A stretch of DNA of 36,150 nucleotides, taken from assembly GCA_049999765.1 (NCBI GenBank), contig JBNGIQ010008599.1:1-36150 (forward strand), given 5' to 3'. Below are positions 18,582-28,363 of the stretch, one piece after another. Within the stretch, counting starts at the first letter, position 1, and each line of letters opens with the position of its first letter. Both the position numbers and the translations under genes were made by a program. Under the pieces are notes generated by a model. The model ran no database searches. It saw only the letters and a list, made by a program, of their open reading frames with translations, and was not told the origin of the DNA. The stretch comes from Phaeoceros laevis. Taxonomy: Eukaryota; Anthocerotophyta; Anthocerotopsida; Notothyladales.

Positions 18582-19949
18582 ATGGCTGCGACTTGGTCGG
18601 TGATCCGGTCACCTTTAGGTGCGGGAAGCTGGAGGTTTCGGAAGATTCATGAAGTGCATAGCTTGTCCATGAGCGTGGTGGGTGTCAAGGCTCCATGGCG
18701 TGATCACCAGAGGTTGTTCTTAGGGCTTCAGCGTCGAGGTGCTCGAACGTTTTGCTCGAGAGAGCCTCGAGGGGAGGATGGGAGGTCTCTAGTGGCAACG
18801 GAGGAGGAGAGGTCGAAGGACGAAAAGCAACTGCATTCAGGGTCTCCGACACAGTCCGAAAATGGGAGTAGCAGCTATGAGAATGGACATGCGAGTGGTC
18901 CGGCGGACGATCTTCTGACCACGTCAGGTGAGAAGACAGTGCTTGGCAGGGTGACGGAAGTTGTGGTAGAGACAGTCGAGGTAGTGGCTCAGACTACTGC
19001 AGATGTTGCGGAAGTTGTTGCAGAGAAGGTGGAAGAGGCGGCACAGACTGTGTCTTCCGTAGGCGAGATTGCACTGCCGGTTGAAGAGTCCCCTGTGGTG
19101 GATACTGGATCTGCACTGAGGACGGTTTCTTTGTGGGTCAGCTCAGCCGTCGCTTTTGGAGCAATCATCGGACTCACCCAGGGCAGCACCAAAGCGTCCG
19201 AGTTCTTTGCAGGGTACATTCTAGAGCAGAGCTTGTCAGTGGACAACTTGTTCGTGTTCGTCCTGATCTTCGACTACTTCCGAGTACCCCTCCAATACCA
19301 GAGCCGAGTGCTTACCTATGGACTTGCTGGAGCAGTCGTCTTTCGAGGAGTTATGATTATCGCCGGGGTTGCCACTATTCAGAGATTTGGTCCTGTGAAT
19401 CTTGTCTTTGCAGGCATCTTGCTGTTCACGGCGTACAAAATATTGAAGGGGTCACAGGCTGGAGAGGAAGATAGCGACCTCTCGGAGAACTTCATAGTGA
19501 AAACGTGCCAAAACCTCATTCCAGTGACCCCTGCCTACGATGGAAACAAGTTCTTCACCGTAGTTGATGGCGTCCAACGCGCAACACCTCTCTTCCTTAC
19601 TGTTGCCATCCTTGAGCTCAGTGATGTGGCATTTGCTGTTGACTCCATTCCAGCAGTATTCGGAGTTACAAGGGATCCTCTCATCATATTTTCGTCCAAC
19701 ATTTTTGCAATTCTCGGGCTCAGGTCGCTATTTACGGTGATCTCTTCTAGCATGGCAGAACTTGAGTACCTGCAGCCCGCTGTAGGGGCTGTGCTGGGTT
19801 TTATTGGCTCGAAAATGGTGGCTGAGTACATTGGGTTCCACATTCCCACCGAGGTTTCTTTGGGAGTGGTAGCTGCTGTGCTGGGCACAGGAGTTGCCCT
19901 TAGCCTCTTGTCTCGGGCATCAGCCGGGCAAAATGATGCTGATGATTGA
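18582..19949 (+). CDS. TERC: Plastid TerC-family integral membrane protein (455 aa, single exon)
   Basis: Residues 1-60 are Ser/Arg rich and fit a plastid transit peptide. Residues 61-175 are polar and hold an amphipathic valine/glutamate-rich stretch (around 122-165). From about 180 there is a multi-span membrane domain with the family signatures SVDNLFVFVLIFDYF (219-233) and ELSDVAFAVDSIPAVFGVT (345-363), whose acidic residues in membrane helices define TerC proteins. In Arabidopsis the plastid TerC protein is needed for thylakoid biogenesis and insertion of thylakoid membrane proteins; location and role here are by homology. The length fits a plastid TerC with transit peptide. No intron interrupts the coding sequence although plant TerC genes usually have several, so this may be a retrocopy or a lineage-specific intron loss. 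The frame is clean and the signature residues are intact. Confidence 0.93.
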   Translation: MAATWSVIRSPLGAGSWRFRKIHEVHSLSMSVVGVKAPWRDHQRLFLGLQRRGARTFCSREPRGEDGRSLVATEEERSKDEKQLHSGSPTQSENGSSSYENGHASGPADDLLTTSGEKTVLGRVTEVVVETVEVVAQTTADVAEVVAEKVEEAAQTVSSVGEIALPVEESPVVDTGSALRTVSLWVSSAVAFGAIIGLTQGSTKASEFFAGYILEQSLSVDNLFVFVLIFDYFRVPLQYQSRVLTYGLAGAVVFRGVMIIAGVATIQRFGPVNLVFAGILLFTAYKILKGSQAGEEDSDLSENFIVKTCQNLIPVTPAYDGNKFFTVVDGVQRATPLFLTVAILELSDVAFAVDSIPAVFGVTRDPLIIFSSNIFAILGLRSLFTVISSSMAELEYLQPAVGAVLGFIGSKMVAEYIGFHIPTEVSLGVVAAVLGTGVALSLLSRASAGQNDADD

Positions 19950-20556
19950 TCAGTGCAGCCTATTCAACTCGAAGCTTGTTCGACAACCAGCCACTGAGGT
20001 CAGTCGATGCTTGGGCTTTATCTTATGTGTCTTTCACTTCTTGCTTACCGAAGACAGGTACTGCGTTTTCTTTGTTTGAATAATTTATAGTTGATTTCGT
20101 GTCCCAGATGAAGAAGAAAAAGACAACGCCCTCGGAATGGGAACGGCATGGCATGGAGCAAACTTCTGATCAGGAGATAAAACATTGAAAGTTTCCGTGT
20201 TATGGCCGCTATTTCTCTCGCCTCAATTCTCTAAACACTGTTTTATCAACTGAAGAATATACTTCGGCAACGTCATGATTTTGAGTGCCACAGCAAGTAC
20301 TCCTTCAAACAGATGGTGTGTACGTCTGGTTTTGCACTAAAGTGGGTGAATGATGCATTCATGACACTGTCACAGGTAGCATCTGTGACGGCAACCACGA
20401 TGCGAGCTTGCTATCTACCAGTTCATGAGCATTTAAGTCGGCTTCACGGGAGCTGACCGCCTTCGCACAACATTGGTTACCCCTCCGGTGGGTGCGCTGA
20501 CTGATCTTCTGCATCACCAGTGTACACCTTGAGCTGGATAGGCTGCCTGCCTTTCA
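19950..20556. other. 3' flank of TerC and gene-less spacer
   Basis: AATAAT at 20079, followed by a purine-rich stretch (AGATGAAGAAGAAAAAGACAA near 20107), could be the polyadenylation region of TerC or the remains of a retrocopy's poly(A) tail. No gene, RNA or repeat is otherwise visible in about 600 bases. Confidence 0.4.
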
Positions 20557-21286
20557 CTACTTCTTCTCCTCTTTTTTCTCTTCCTTCTTGTCTTCCTTCT
20601 TCTCATCCTTCTTGTCTTCCTTCTTTTCGGGCGGCTTAGGCCAGAATTCTGTGGTCTTTTTGGACGCCTTCTCTACGATTTTGCGCACGTCCTCAGGCTT
20701 GAGGTTCTCGCCCGTGACAGTGACTTTCCTCAACTGCCTGTCTACTTTGTAAGCCGTGAAAGCTGCGAGACTCAAGCCATCACAATGTCAAGACTCTAGC
20801 AAGCTTGAAATTGACGAGATTCAAGCCATCACAATGCCAGGACTACAGCATGCTTGACATTGACGCGGTGAAGAGAGATGCTTGAGACCAGAGGAGGATC
20901 TTTTAGTCATGGAGATACCAGAGTGTTGGAACAGAGCCTTTTTTATGTTGGTCTTGCAGCCTTTGCAGCACATAAGGCACTTCAGCTCCACCGTCTGCGC
21001 AAGGCACCCTGGCTGTCAAGAGGTAGTGGCTGGCACAGGGTACGTGCCCAATACCCAAGTTGCCCATCTGATCTACTCTGGTCCAACCTGTGTGCTTGCT
21101 AGCTTACCACAATCTTGGGCTTTGCCGCCTCCTCCTTTTTTTTTTGGTTCTGCGCTTCCACCGCCGCTTTTGTTTCTTCAGCAACGGCCGCCGATGGAGT
21201 GGGAGGGTCTACCCAACAGGCTGCATGAACGTTGTCGAATGTTCCATTGAAGAACTGGCAGTTCCAGCAATCAGGCAGGCAGGCAT
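20557..21286 (-). CDS. HMA-domain (ATX1/HPP-like) metal-binding protein, exons 2-4; first exon not found
   Basis: No ATG-initiated frame covers it, but three exons join in phase on the minus strand. Exon 21286-21108 (after a pyrimidine-rich acceptor CATCTAACCAG) ends EETKAAVEAQNQKKKEEAAK-PKIV. Exon 20994-20919 gives TVELKCLMCCKGCKTNIKKA-LFQHS. Exon 20762-20557 gives TAYKVDRQLRKVTVTGENLK, then DVRKIVEKASKKTTEFWP and a Lys/Glu tail of about 30 residues. Together this is a complete heavy-metal-associated domain with the CxxC site (CKGC). By family it binds copper or zinc in the cytosol and may act as a metallochaperone. It ends EEKK, with no CaaX box, so it is not the isoprenylated type. The start codon is missing from the visible exon, so an upstream exon must exist beyond 21300, or the gene is truncated. 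The 66-base pyrimidine tract at about 20569-20634 encodes the tail. Confidence 0.75.
20767..20864. repeat. 49-bp tandem duplication beside a splice acceptor
   Basis: Copies at 20767-20815 and 20816-20864 share GAGA(C/T)TCAAGCCATCACAATG and AAGACT/AGGACT...GCTTGA(A/C)ATTGAC, with about 7 differences. They lie in the last intron of the HMA gene, directly upstream (on the minus strand) of the exon that starts at 20762. Confidence 0.85.
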
Positions 21287-23019
21287 CTGGTTAGATGAGC
21301 AGGAAGGAAGAAGAAGGCACAGACAATGTCAGAAGACGCTGTGAATTGGGGCCAAGAACGCTAAAACCAAGGCCCAACGAGGAAATGTCCGGCCCGGCCT
21401 GCTGCCGGGAGCTGCTCTGTACGGGGGCGCACCTGATAGACTGCCCAGGCGTTGGAGGCTGACACGCTCATGGCTGGAATTCAGTGTGGTAGGCAGGCAG
21501 CTGGAGAGATGGCAAAACAAGCAAGCAAGCAGGCGGGGCCGCTCCCCTCTGTCAGAGAGGTAGAGGGGCAGGAAGCGGAGGCGGAGGCGGAGGAGGAGAG
21601 AGGCCGAGGGACTGGACTGCCTGATTGCCAGAGCAGCAGCTGCTCTTGAAGCACCAACTTGCGTGCGCGCGTTGCGTGCAGGAGGCTCCTGCCAGTCCTG
21701 CCAGCAGGTGTATGGAAGGAACAGCGAGCGAGGTAGGAGTAGGCGTGCAGCTGGGGTCTGGGCCCCTCCCCCACGACATTGCTCTGTCGTGAAGGTAGAG
21801 CAAGCCGCCGAACAGTTCAAGTCTTTAAGTATCCATTCCTCGTGCTGCCAAGGGCACCCCGGATGAAGTTTCTCCATCAATCAGTGCTGCTTTGGATGAG
21901 AGGCATACGATGCCTGTCAGCAGTGTCAAGTGGAAAAATAGCATTCAGGTCCAGACGTGATGTCACACTCGCCTTTTGATACTCTGCCACACTCTGATGC
22001 TCTGCCACACTGGCCCTGGAGCATCGAAAGGACCCGGGGTGTTCCTTGTCTGTACTACCCCCTGCCCTACTTCAGAAACTGGATAGCTTTACAGCCGCGC
22101 CCAAGTCACAGACCCCACACCTCTGCCCTCTCATAGCATTGCAGCTTTCTCACCTTGTGATCTAAGTCCAGCAGAGGGAGGCTGTGTGCCCAGATTGGCC
22201 GCTTCTGCTCGGATGCTTGGACTACTGAATCTATTCGCCTGACACTGAGCTGAGATGTGAATTCTTGAAGGGAAGGCTGCGCAGGTTGTTCAAGGTCATG
22301 GAACCTCCGAACACATGGAAGAGATACAATTCTTGTGGCGGATGGTTCCTCCCAGCCAGGTGAGGTGAATCCCCACAGGCACATGCTCCAAAAATGGCTA
22401 ATGTGCTGTTCGTTTCTGAATCAGATAGGCAGCTTGTGCTTGAGTTTCTGGATCAGGTTGGTTGTTCCTTTCTAACCACAGGCGCTGCCATAGTTACTTA
22501 ATTAGGTGCCGGAAATGGTATGTCGCAGGGAAACCCCTATTCAGAAACTCACACTCTGCACTGCATGCAGTATCGACTATCCGTCTTGTTTGCATCTTTT
22601 GCCATCTCATCCTCATGCTAAGTCCCCTTCTTCCCTCTGTAGTAGGAGGAAGAAGGAGACTCGCTATGTTTGCCATAGCACCCAGGATGCTGTTCGTTGG
22701 CTCGCAAGTACGAACTATCACTCATCCGCAAGGAGGCTATTCACATTCTTGTACGATTTCCCATGAAACGCTTGTGCTCTGCCTACGTCGAAGTATGCAA
22801 CGGCGGGTAACTGAGACCAGGAGGAGCACACGAGGTAAAAAAGGAAATGCTTGACAGACGCCCCTAAATGAGGCGTAGTAACAGAACCTATCGGGCTTCA
22901 AAAATGTGATACATATGCACAAGACGAGTAGCCCTTCCGCCCTTCAACATTCCAGGAAAGCAGCTACGACCTCAATAGGCAGTGCTCTGAGACCTGAAGA
23001 ATAGATTACCAAAACGACC
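21287..23019. other. Gene-less stretch with a stray repeat unit
   Basis: About 1.7 kb without a convincing gene. Frames here are low-complexity and match no family I recognise. The first exon of the HMA gene may lie here. A GGCGGA-type simple run is at about 21577-21600. At 22611-22650 there is a roughly 40-base relative of the 141-bp repeat found inside the RING+PHD gene (CCTCATGCTAAGTCCCCTTC...). A 48-bp tandem duplication starts at 22966 (separate entry). Confidence 0.4.
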
Positions 23020-23061
23020 TCAACAGGCAGTGCTCCGAGAGCTGAAGATTAGATTACCGTA
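22966..23061. repeat. 48-bp tandem duplication across the stop codon of the RING+PHD gene
   Basis: Copies at 22966-23013 and 23014-23061 share ACGACCTCAA(T/C)AGGCAGTGCTC and GCTGAAGA.TAGATTACC. On the minus strand both copies contain the end of the protein (STAC-stop and STAY-stop), in the same frame because 48 is a multiple of three. Confidence 0.85.
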
Positions 23062-25584
23062 GCTTTGCTGAAGGAGATGCGGGGATATGAGGTCCCCAAC
23101 ATGTTGCTTGACTCCCTCTTTCAAGCATTGATTGCAGCAACTAGCTGCTGATCGGGAGCTTGACCCTGATCCGCGCGACAGGTGATGATGGCACTCCTCT
23201 GAACTTCCAAGCATTGCCATATGTAAGGTCCGAGTAGCTTCTCTTGCAAACTTTTTATATGTCTCCCTTTCTGCGTAAGCAAAATGGGTCAGAAGTTTCT
23301 CAAATTTTCATCACCAGGCAAGAGGCAATCAAGCACTTCAGCAACATGAAACATGAGGAGCTCTGCACAACAAGACTTACCAATTTGTTTGCTATGGAAA
23401 TAAGGATCCAATTCTAACTTCACCAGCTCCCGAATCCTGTGCTTCAACTCTTCATTGGCATGTTGCCGGCCATTTGGTGATGGCATTTCTTCCATTGGGG
23501 AAAGGCTAGAAGCTTCAAACATGGACGTGTACCAATCCTCAGAAAGGCCAGCATGAGAATCTGCAGCTCTTCCACTCGGTTCTTCCAAATCCATGACCAT
23601 GACTTCCTTCTTCTTCTCTCTGTCTGCAGAAATATTTGACTGCCCTCTGTCCCTACTAGAGCCTTGAAGACTGTTTCCCAGCATGATGCTAGCCCCTGAC
23701 AGAACCTGTGCCTCGTCCGAGAATGTAGGGATGCTTACATGAGAGTCTTGATGGACGTGCAAAGGTTCACCACAGTCCATTGCAGGACCTCCAAGATTGC
23801 TCATAAGTGACATGGTTTCCCCACCACCGTTTGAAGACCTGTGGGAATACCTGGAAGGGGGTGGTACAGGCCTCATGCTAGGTCCCCTTCTTCCTTCTGT
23901 AGGAGGACAGCCTGGTCCAGTCCAAACGAATAGGGGTGCAGCCGTGGGATCGGTGGTTTCCCCACAACCGTTTGAAGACCTGTTGGAATGCCTGGAAGGG
24001 GGTGGTACAGGCCTCATGCTAAGCCCCCTTCTTCCTTCTGTAGGAGGACAGCCTGGTCCAGTCCAAACCAATAGGGGATCGGTACTTGATGATGCTTCCT
24101 CTGATGCCACCTGAGGCATGAAAGCTGGGTGCCGCATAGACCTAGGCCCTGTATTTCTTGGGGGCCTCACCCTTTCATTCCTAGATACCTCCACAAATGT
24201 ACCTAGTTGTGCCCTGGCTCGATCTCCTAAGGTCCTATCTCGATCTCCTAAGGTCCTGACTTGATGTGCTAAGGTCCTGGCTTGGTCTGACAAGGTCCTG
24301 GCTTGATCTGCCAAGGTCCAGGCCAGAGAGATATCGCTGTAAGAGATTGCATTTGGCATTTCATCGTCATCCTCAACGTTGATGACTTCGGGAGAGATCA
24401 GGATGGGCCTCCGAGCAGAGGACCCTGCTGCTGCTCTGACACCTGTTGGACGAGACACTCGAGGAATGCCCCTAGACCGTTGTCGTGCAGGAGCCACAAC
24501 AGAAGCAGGAGTTGTAGAGGTACTAACAGCAGGCTCTCCAATGCTGGCCGACAAAGCCTCGAGAAAAAAATGATCACTGGGAGTGAGACTGCGCCTTGAA
24601 AGAGAACCAGCCCCGGGTGTTGACCCCAATCTAGCACCCCCTGCTCTTCTTGATGACCTCGAAGCTGGGAATGATGGGAAGAAGAAACTAGCTCCTTCAT
24701 GCCTCCGTGTCCTCCTAGGTTGCTCAAAGATGTTCATCACAGAATTCAACACTAACCCATTGAAGTCAAGCTCTGCGTCATGCTCTACGTCATGCTCATC
24801 CGAGCAATAACGGCATGTCCAGTCCATAATGAACCCATCCCTGGCAGCACAATGGGCATGCGCAACCATGGTTTCACATACACTACAAACCAGTTGGTGG
24901 CCTTCATCAACAACATCAGAACAATAGTGACACATGATATTTGTTTGCGGTGCCATCATGGCCATAATCTCCTCAGCTGTTGGTTCGTATACCTGCACTT
25001 CGAGACTGAGGGTTAGAGCCCTTCCCGCAAAAAATCGCTAGCAACTGCGAACACGCAAGACAGATGAAGTACGTCGGCAAAGAAGTTGTGATACGCACCT
25101 GGTTTTTCTCGGGCACTCGGACAGTTTTCTTCCGGCTACGAGGAATTCCGCGGATGGCGGGCCTGACAATACTTCTAAATCGCTGCTTGCACATGGGACA
25201 TCTTGACTCCACCTTCCCCCACTCCATGATGCACTCGAAGCAGAAAAAGTGGTCACAGCAATCCAGCTTCCCTTGCTCTTTCACCTCTTCAGACAGGCAG
25301 ATCCCGCATGTCTCAACCTCTTGCTTATCAGGCTCCATCTGCCCTTCATGCCCACCTTCCTCCTTCACCTGCTTCTCAGAGAGCTTTGGCTTCACCGCTT
25401 TTGTCCGCCTCTTCTTCTGTCCTCGACCGTTACATTTTTCGACAGTCTCCGACCAGTCCTCATCCTCCACGGTCAAGTCGATCACCTCGCCATCACAAAC
25501 TAAAGCACGTGGGGCCATGGTAGCAAGTGGATCAACCGACGTCTCCATCTCCGCCTTTCTTTTGGCCCCTCGCGTCACCGCCAT
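23020..25584 (-). CDS. RING + PHD finger nuclear protein, three exons (782 aa)
   Basis: Exon 1 is 25584-25099 (ATG at 25584), exon 2 is 24992-23381, exon 3 is 23270-23020. Junctions are CAG|GTGCGT..GTGCAG|GTATAC, which joins VRVPEKNQ to VYEPTAEE, and ATTG|GTAAGT..TTACGCAG|AAAG, which joins YFHSKQI to ERETYKKFAREATRTLH. Residues 93-132 are a C3HC4 RING (CGIC, CCDHFFCFEC, CPMC), predicting E3 ubiquitin ligase activity. Residues 183-225 are a PHD finger (CHYC, CSVC, HAHC, CRYC), a histone-tail reader. EVIDLTVEDED (about 33-43) is a SUMO-interaction-like motif and PEVINVEDDDE another. The order RING-PHD plus a C-terminal basic helix and Cys-containing tail (SCCNQCLKEGVKQHVGDLI) matches the plant At4g10930/PHRF1-like group. 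The middle is low-complexity and contains two internal repeat arrays. The exon 2 reading alone would end at 23289 by running into the intron. Confidence 0.88.
23815..24083 (-). repeat. 141-bp in-frame tandem repeat in the RING+PHD gene
   Basis: Two copies (from 23815 and from 23956, period 141 bp = 47 codons) encode VWTGPGCPPTEGRRG(L/P)SMRP followed by VPPPSRxSxRSSNGxGET. The second copy on the plus strand is shortened by a small deletion. The unit is proline/arginine rich and likely disordered. Confidence 0.85.
24215..24320 (-). repeat. 21-bp minisatellite encoding a heptad repeat
   Basis: Five units of the form TL(A/S/G)(D/H)(Q/R)xR follow one another in the RING+PHD protein, from a 21-base unit containing AAGGTCCT on the plus strand. 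A seven-residue period with Leu at a fixed position could form a short helix or coiled coil. Confidence 0.8.
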
Positions 25585-25845
25585 GGCTTCCTTCAATTTC
25601 CTCAACCCTGGGATCAACAGCACTTGCGGGCGCGAACTCCAGCCTGCAACGACAAGGGAAACTTGAGAAGAGGGCCCTATTGGGAAACCCCTCTATGCGC
25701 GCGCATATATAGAGCAGTAGCCTGTAGGTCATAATAAGTAGGTCTATAGACTCTATACATAGTACTGTACCGAAGTCGGTTTTTGTTGAGGTTGGCTAAT
25801 AATTTGTTGTGTAGGGTAAATACGAACTTATCATCATCATCGCAG
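25585..25845. promoter_or_regulatory. Upstream spacer of the RING+PHD gene
   Basis: The 261 bases upstream of the RING+PHD ATG contain no visible gene. They must hold its promoter. The end of the spacer (TCATCATCATCGCAG) reads as a splice acceptor for the MOCS3-like pseudogene on the other strand. Confidence 0.4.
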
Positions 25846-27448
25846 GGCAAGAAAAGTTGACCAGGTCGTCGGTGCTGGTCGTGGGAGCGGGAGGACTTGG
25901 TTCTCTTGTGGCTTTGCATCTGGCGCGGTTGGGTCTGGTTAGTCTTGCTCCTTTCTTATTGCAAACTGACCGGATTTTTCTAACGTCACGCTGTACTGGA
26001 TGTGCGACTCTGATACTGTGGTGACAGAGACGTTGTTGAGCTCAATAACCTCACCGCCAGGCAGGTGTTTTAGAAGGTTGTGAGTCTCATATTGTGACTG
26101 AACTACCCCAGTGAGGGATTATCTCTCATGGTCGAAGAGGGCCTGAAGCCTCTGTTAGTTATTCAAGGGTCACTTCTGCAGCATGAATTTGCCGTGCGTA
26201 AGCCCTCTCTGTGTTGTTTGTTTGCTTGCTACTTGTGACTGACCTATGCATTTAGTGTTCCCAAGGCTTGTTGCAAACGGTTGCATGCTTATGTAGAAGG
26301 CTTCAGTGTGACCAACATCTGTTGTGCAATGTATCATCAGCATTAATTCTTCAATCTAGTTATAGGAGCATCATGGTTGCTTGGGTTCAAGCAACCTAGT
26401 GGACATTATAAGCCAAGTATTCTTTACTCTGTTCTTGTCAGGGTTAGGGTCGATCCTTCATATATGGCAAATTGTGCAGAAAAGGGTATCCTTGACTATC
26501 GGTTCTTTGCAGACATGATATCGTTGAGGATGGCACAGATAAGCTCCATCATGAAGGATGCCTCTCTGATAGCAGGTGCTCTGACAGTGGCGGGCTGCGT
26601 ATTTGTGAGTCTCTCAGTTCTTTCAGCCTTCAAGTTTAGGCTTACCACCTATTCAATTCAGCATTCGTTCATATCTCAGGCTAAACTTCCCTTCACTTTG
26701 GTATTCAGTTCCTGGAATAATCGGGTGCCTTTAAGCTTCGGGAAGCCATCAAACTCGGAAGTGGGCTTGGGAAGCCTCTGAGTGGTCGCTTGCTCATCCT
26801 TGAAGCTGAATCAACACGAATTCAGACTATACTACCCTGAACCTGTTTGAGAGTTTCGTAGGGTCACCTCAAGCCCTTGCTTTGGACCAGGTGCGGCTAA
26901 GAGGGCTGGACTCCAGGTGTGTTGCTTGTAGAGATACTTCAAATACATCCCAAAGGCAACAGGCGTTCCTTCAACTACGACTTCTTCACACAATCAGCGA
27001 TGTGCTCACATGGTTGGATTTTGGTTGGTTGCTCAGTTTTACATTCCTCAATACCGTACACACATAATGAGCGGCTTTCACATGCACCTGGTCGAATTGC
27101 CACCATCTTTGGGTTTGTCGTGTAAGGAGTACAAGGTTAGTTGGGACAATGGTGAAGCCCATGTGCTCCTAAAACGTCCTATAGGAACGACTACTCCGTT
27201 GTCTGTCTACCAAGTCCGATCAATGTCCAATTTGTGCCTTGGGTGGCTTGTCCGCTCTGCCATAGCTTAAGTCAATCAACAGGGCTGAAACGAAGTCGGG
27301 ATACCATAGTTCCACATTTGCCGGCGGGGCATGATTCTCAGGCAGCTGTAAACCTACTAAGAATGCAGGAATAGAGTCGGCTTTGGGCATCGTTGGGGGC
27401 TTGGAATCCTGGGCTACAGACGTGGATCCCCAATTTCCAGCATACTAG
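25846..27448 (+). pseudogene. CNX5: Decayed MOCS3/CNX5/UBA4 gene (E1-like activase + rhodanese)
   Basis: Protein blocks of the molybdopterin-synthase/URM1 sulfurylase occur in the right order but in different frames. QEKLTRSSVLVVGAGGLGS (from 25848) is the nucleotide-binding loop. DVVELNNLTARQVF is at 26029. DIVEDGTDK (about 26517) stands for DIVxDATDN. RCSDSGGLR is followed by an apparent intron 26605-26708 (GTGAGT..TATTCAG) and PGIIGCL. EAIKLGSGLGKPLSGRLLIL is at about 26744. VRLRGLDSRCVACRDT is at 26890 and CKEYK...DNGEAHVLL at 27119. The rhodanese active-site block CRRG(N)DSQAAVNLLR is at 27319, and GGLESWATDVDPQFPAY-stop ends at 27448. Lesions include TAA at 26732 where Gln is expected, a one-base insertion just after it, a one-base deletion in the active-site block, a further frame change in the rhodanese domain, and loss of the zinc-binding middle segment. 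The first exon is absent. Intron remnants show that this copy arose from genomic DNA, not from mRNA. Confidence 0.85.
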
Positions 27449-27619
27449 CCGTCCCTATGTGCACAAAACTGAATTGGAAGCGGTGAGACCTAGTACCCTA
27501 CCGCTTTAAGATAAATTATAGCCTCAGTAGTGTATCAACCAAAATTTTGAGCAGCATTTCCCCAATATCAGGGGAATCCAGCCATACAACCAAAACTCTG
27601 GAGTCATGGCCCAGTCCCC

Positions 27620-28363
27620 TTATAAATTCGTCTTGTTAGAACCCAGCATTGTTCCAACAATTCCTGTCACCTGCACAGAGGAAATAGATCAAACCCACTA
27701 AAGCGTCATCAAAAATTTCCAACCAACCAAATAACTGCTCTCTATAGGAGGGTTCGAGAATAGCTTACCTGCCAATACTTGGCAACACATCGGTCAATGC
27801 AGCTATTCTCCCCAACATTTAGGTCAGGTTCCTTGTACCTAAAATACCAGCACGTCATCGGTTAGCTATTCATAGATCAAAAGGCAAATTTGTGGACTTC
27901 TACCAGCAGCAGTAGGCACAACAAGCATATCACAATGCCGAGAAAGCAAGTAAAAATGAAACAAAGACTGGAACATACTTTCTCTCAATGCACTTCTCGA
28001 AACAGGTCTGTGTGAGCCTGCAACAAAGAGCAACTCAAATTAGGGTTTAGACAACCGCCTCAGCTGGATCTATGGTACAGTCCCCGCAGCACTGCACTGT
28101 GTGTATCAGGGGCAAGGCCAAGCAAATTTCCAAGCAGCAAGACGACGCCGGGAAGCTCAAATTGCTCACTTGTTGAAAAGGTCGACTCTGTACTCCATCT
28201 CCTGTTGCGCCATTCCAAAAAGCTGCCACAAAAACACGACTTCCCGTCACCGTCTGTCCAATTCTCAGCCTGCAACAAGGGTTGGTTGATTCAGGCGAGA
28301 GCGAGGGATGAACATGCAAACCTGCTCCTTGTCCAGCGGGACGCCGGCTGTCTTGGCCGCCAT
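27620..28363 (-). CDS. TIM10: Mitochondrial small Tim chaperone TIM10, five exons (84 aa)
   Basis: Too fragmented to appear as a long frame, but five exons join in phase: 28363-28322, 28222-28170, 28017-27979, 27838-27769 and 27670-27620, all with GT..AG introns of 98-153 nt. The product starts MAAKTAGVPLDKEQ, then LFGMAQQEMEYRVDLFNK, LTQTCFEKCIERKYKEPDL, NVGENSCIDRCVAKYWQ and VTGIVGTMLGSNKTNL. It has the twin CX3C motifs (Cys37/41 and Cys58/62) that form the two disulfides of small Tim proteins in the intermembrane space. TIM9-TIM10 hexamers escort hydrophobic carrier precursors to the TIM22 complex. The length matches plant TIM10 (about 83-84 aa), with no presequence, as expected for the MIA40 import route. 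It is convergent with the MOCS3-like pseudogene. Confidence 0.93.

Noticed and set aside
20767-20864. Tandem 49-bp repeat as a CRISPR-like or regulatory array
   Set aside because: Only two directly abutting copies without spacers, inside a plant intron.
21329-21880. 183-codon frame on the minus strand
   Set aside because: Low-complexity Leu/Ser/Arg sequence with no family match; likely chance.
24973-25098. C-terminal tail of the RING exon read through the intron
   Set aside because: The GTGCGT donor at 25098 and acceptor at 24993 rejoin the conserved sequence to the PHD exon; the tail is intronic.
26377-26781. 134-codon plus-strand frame in the MOCS3-like region
   Set aside because: It does not follow the MOCS3 blocks, which lie in other frames across the same bases; a chance opening within a pseudogene.
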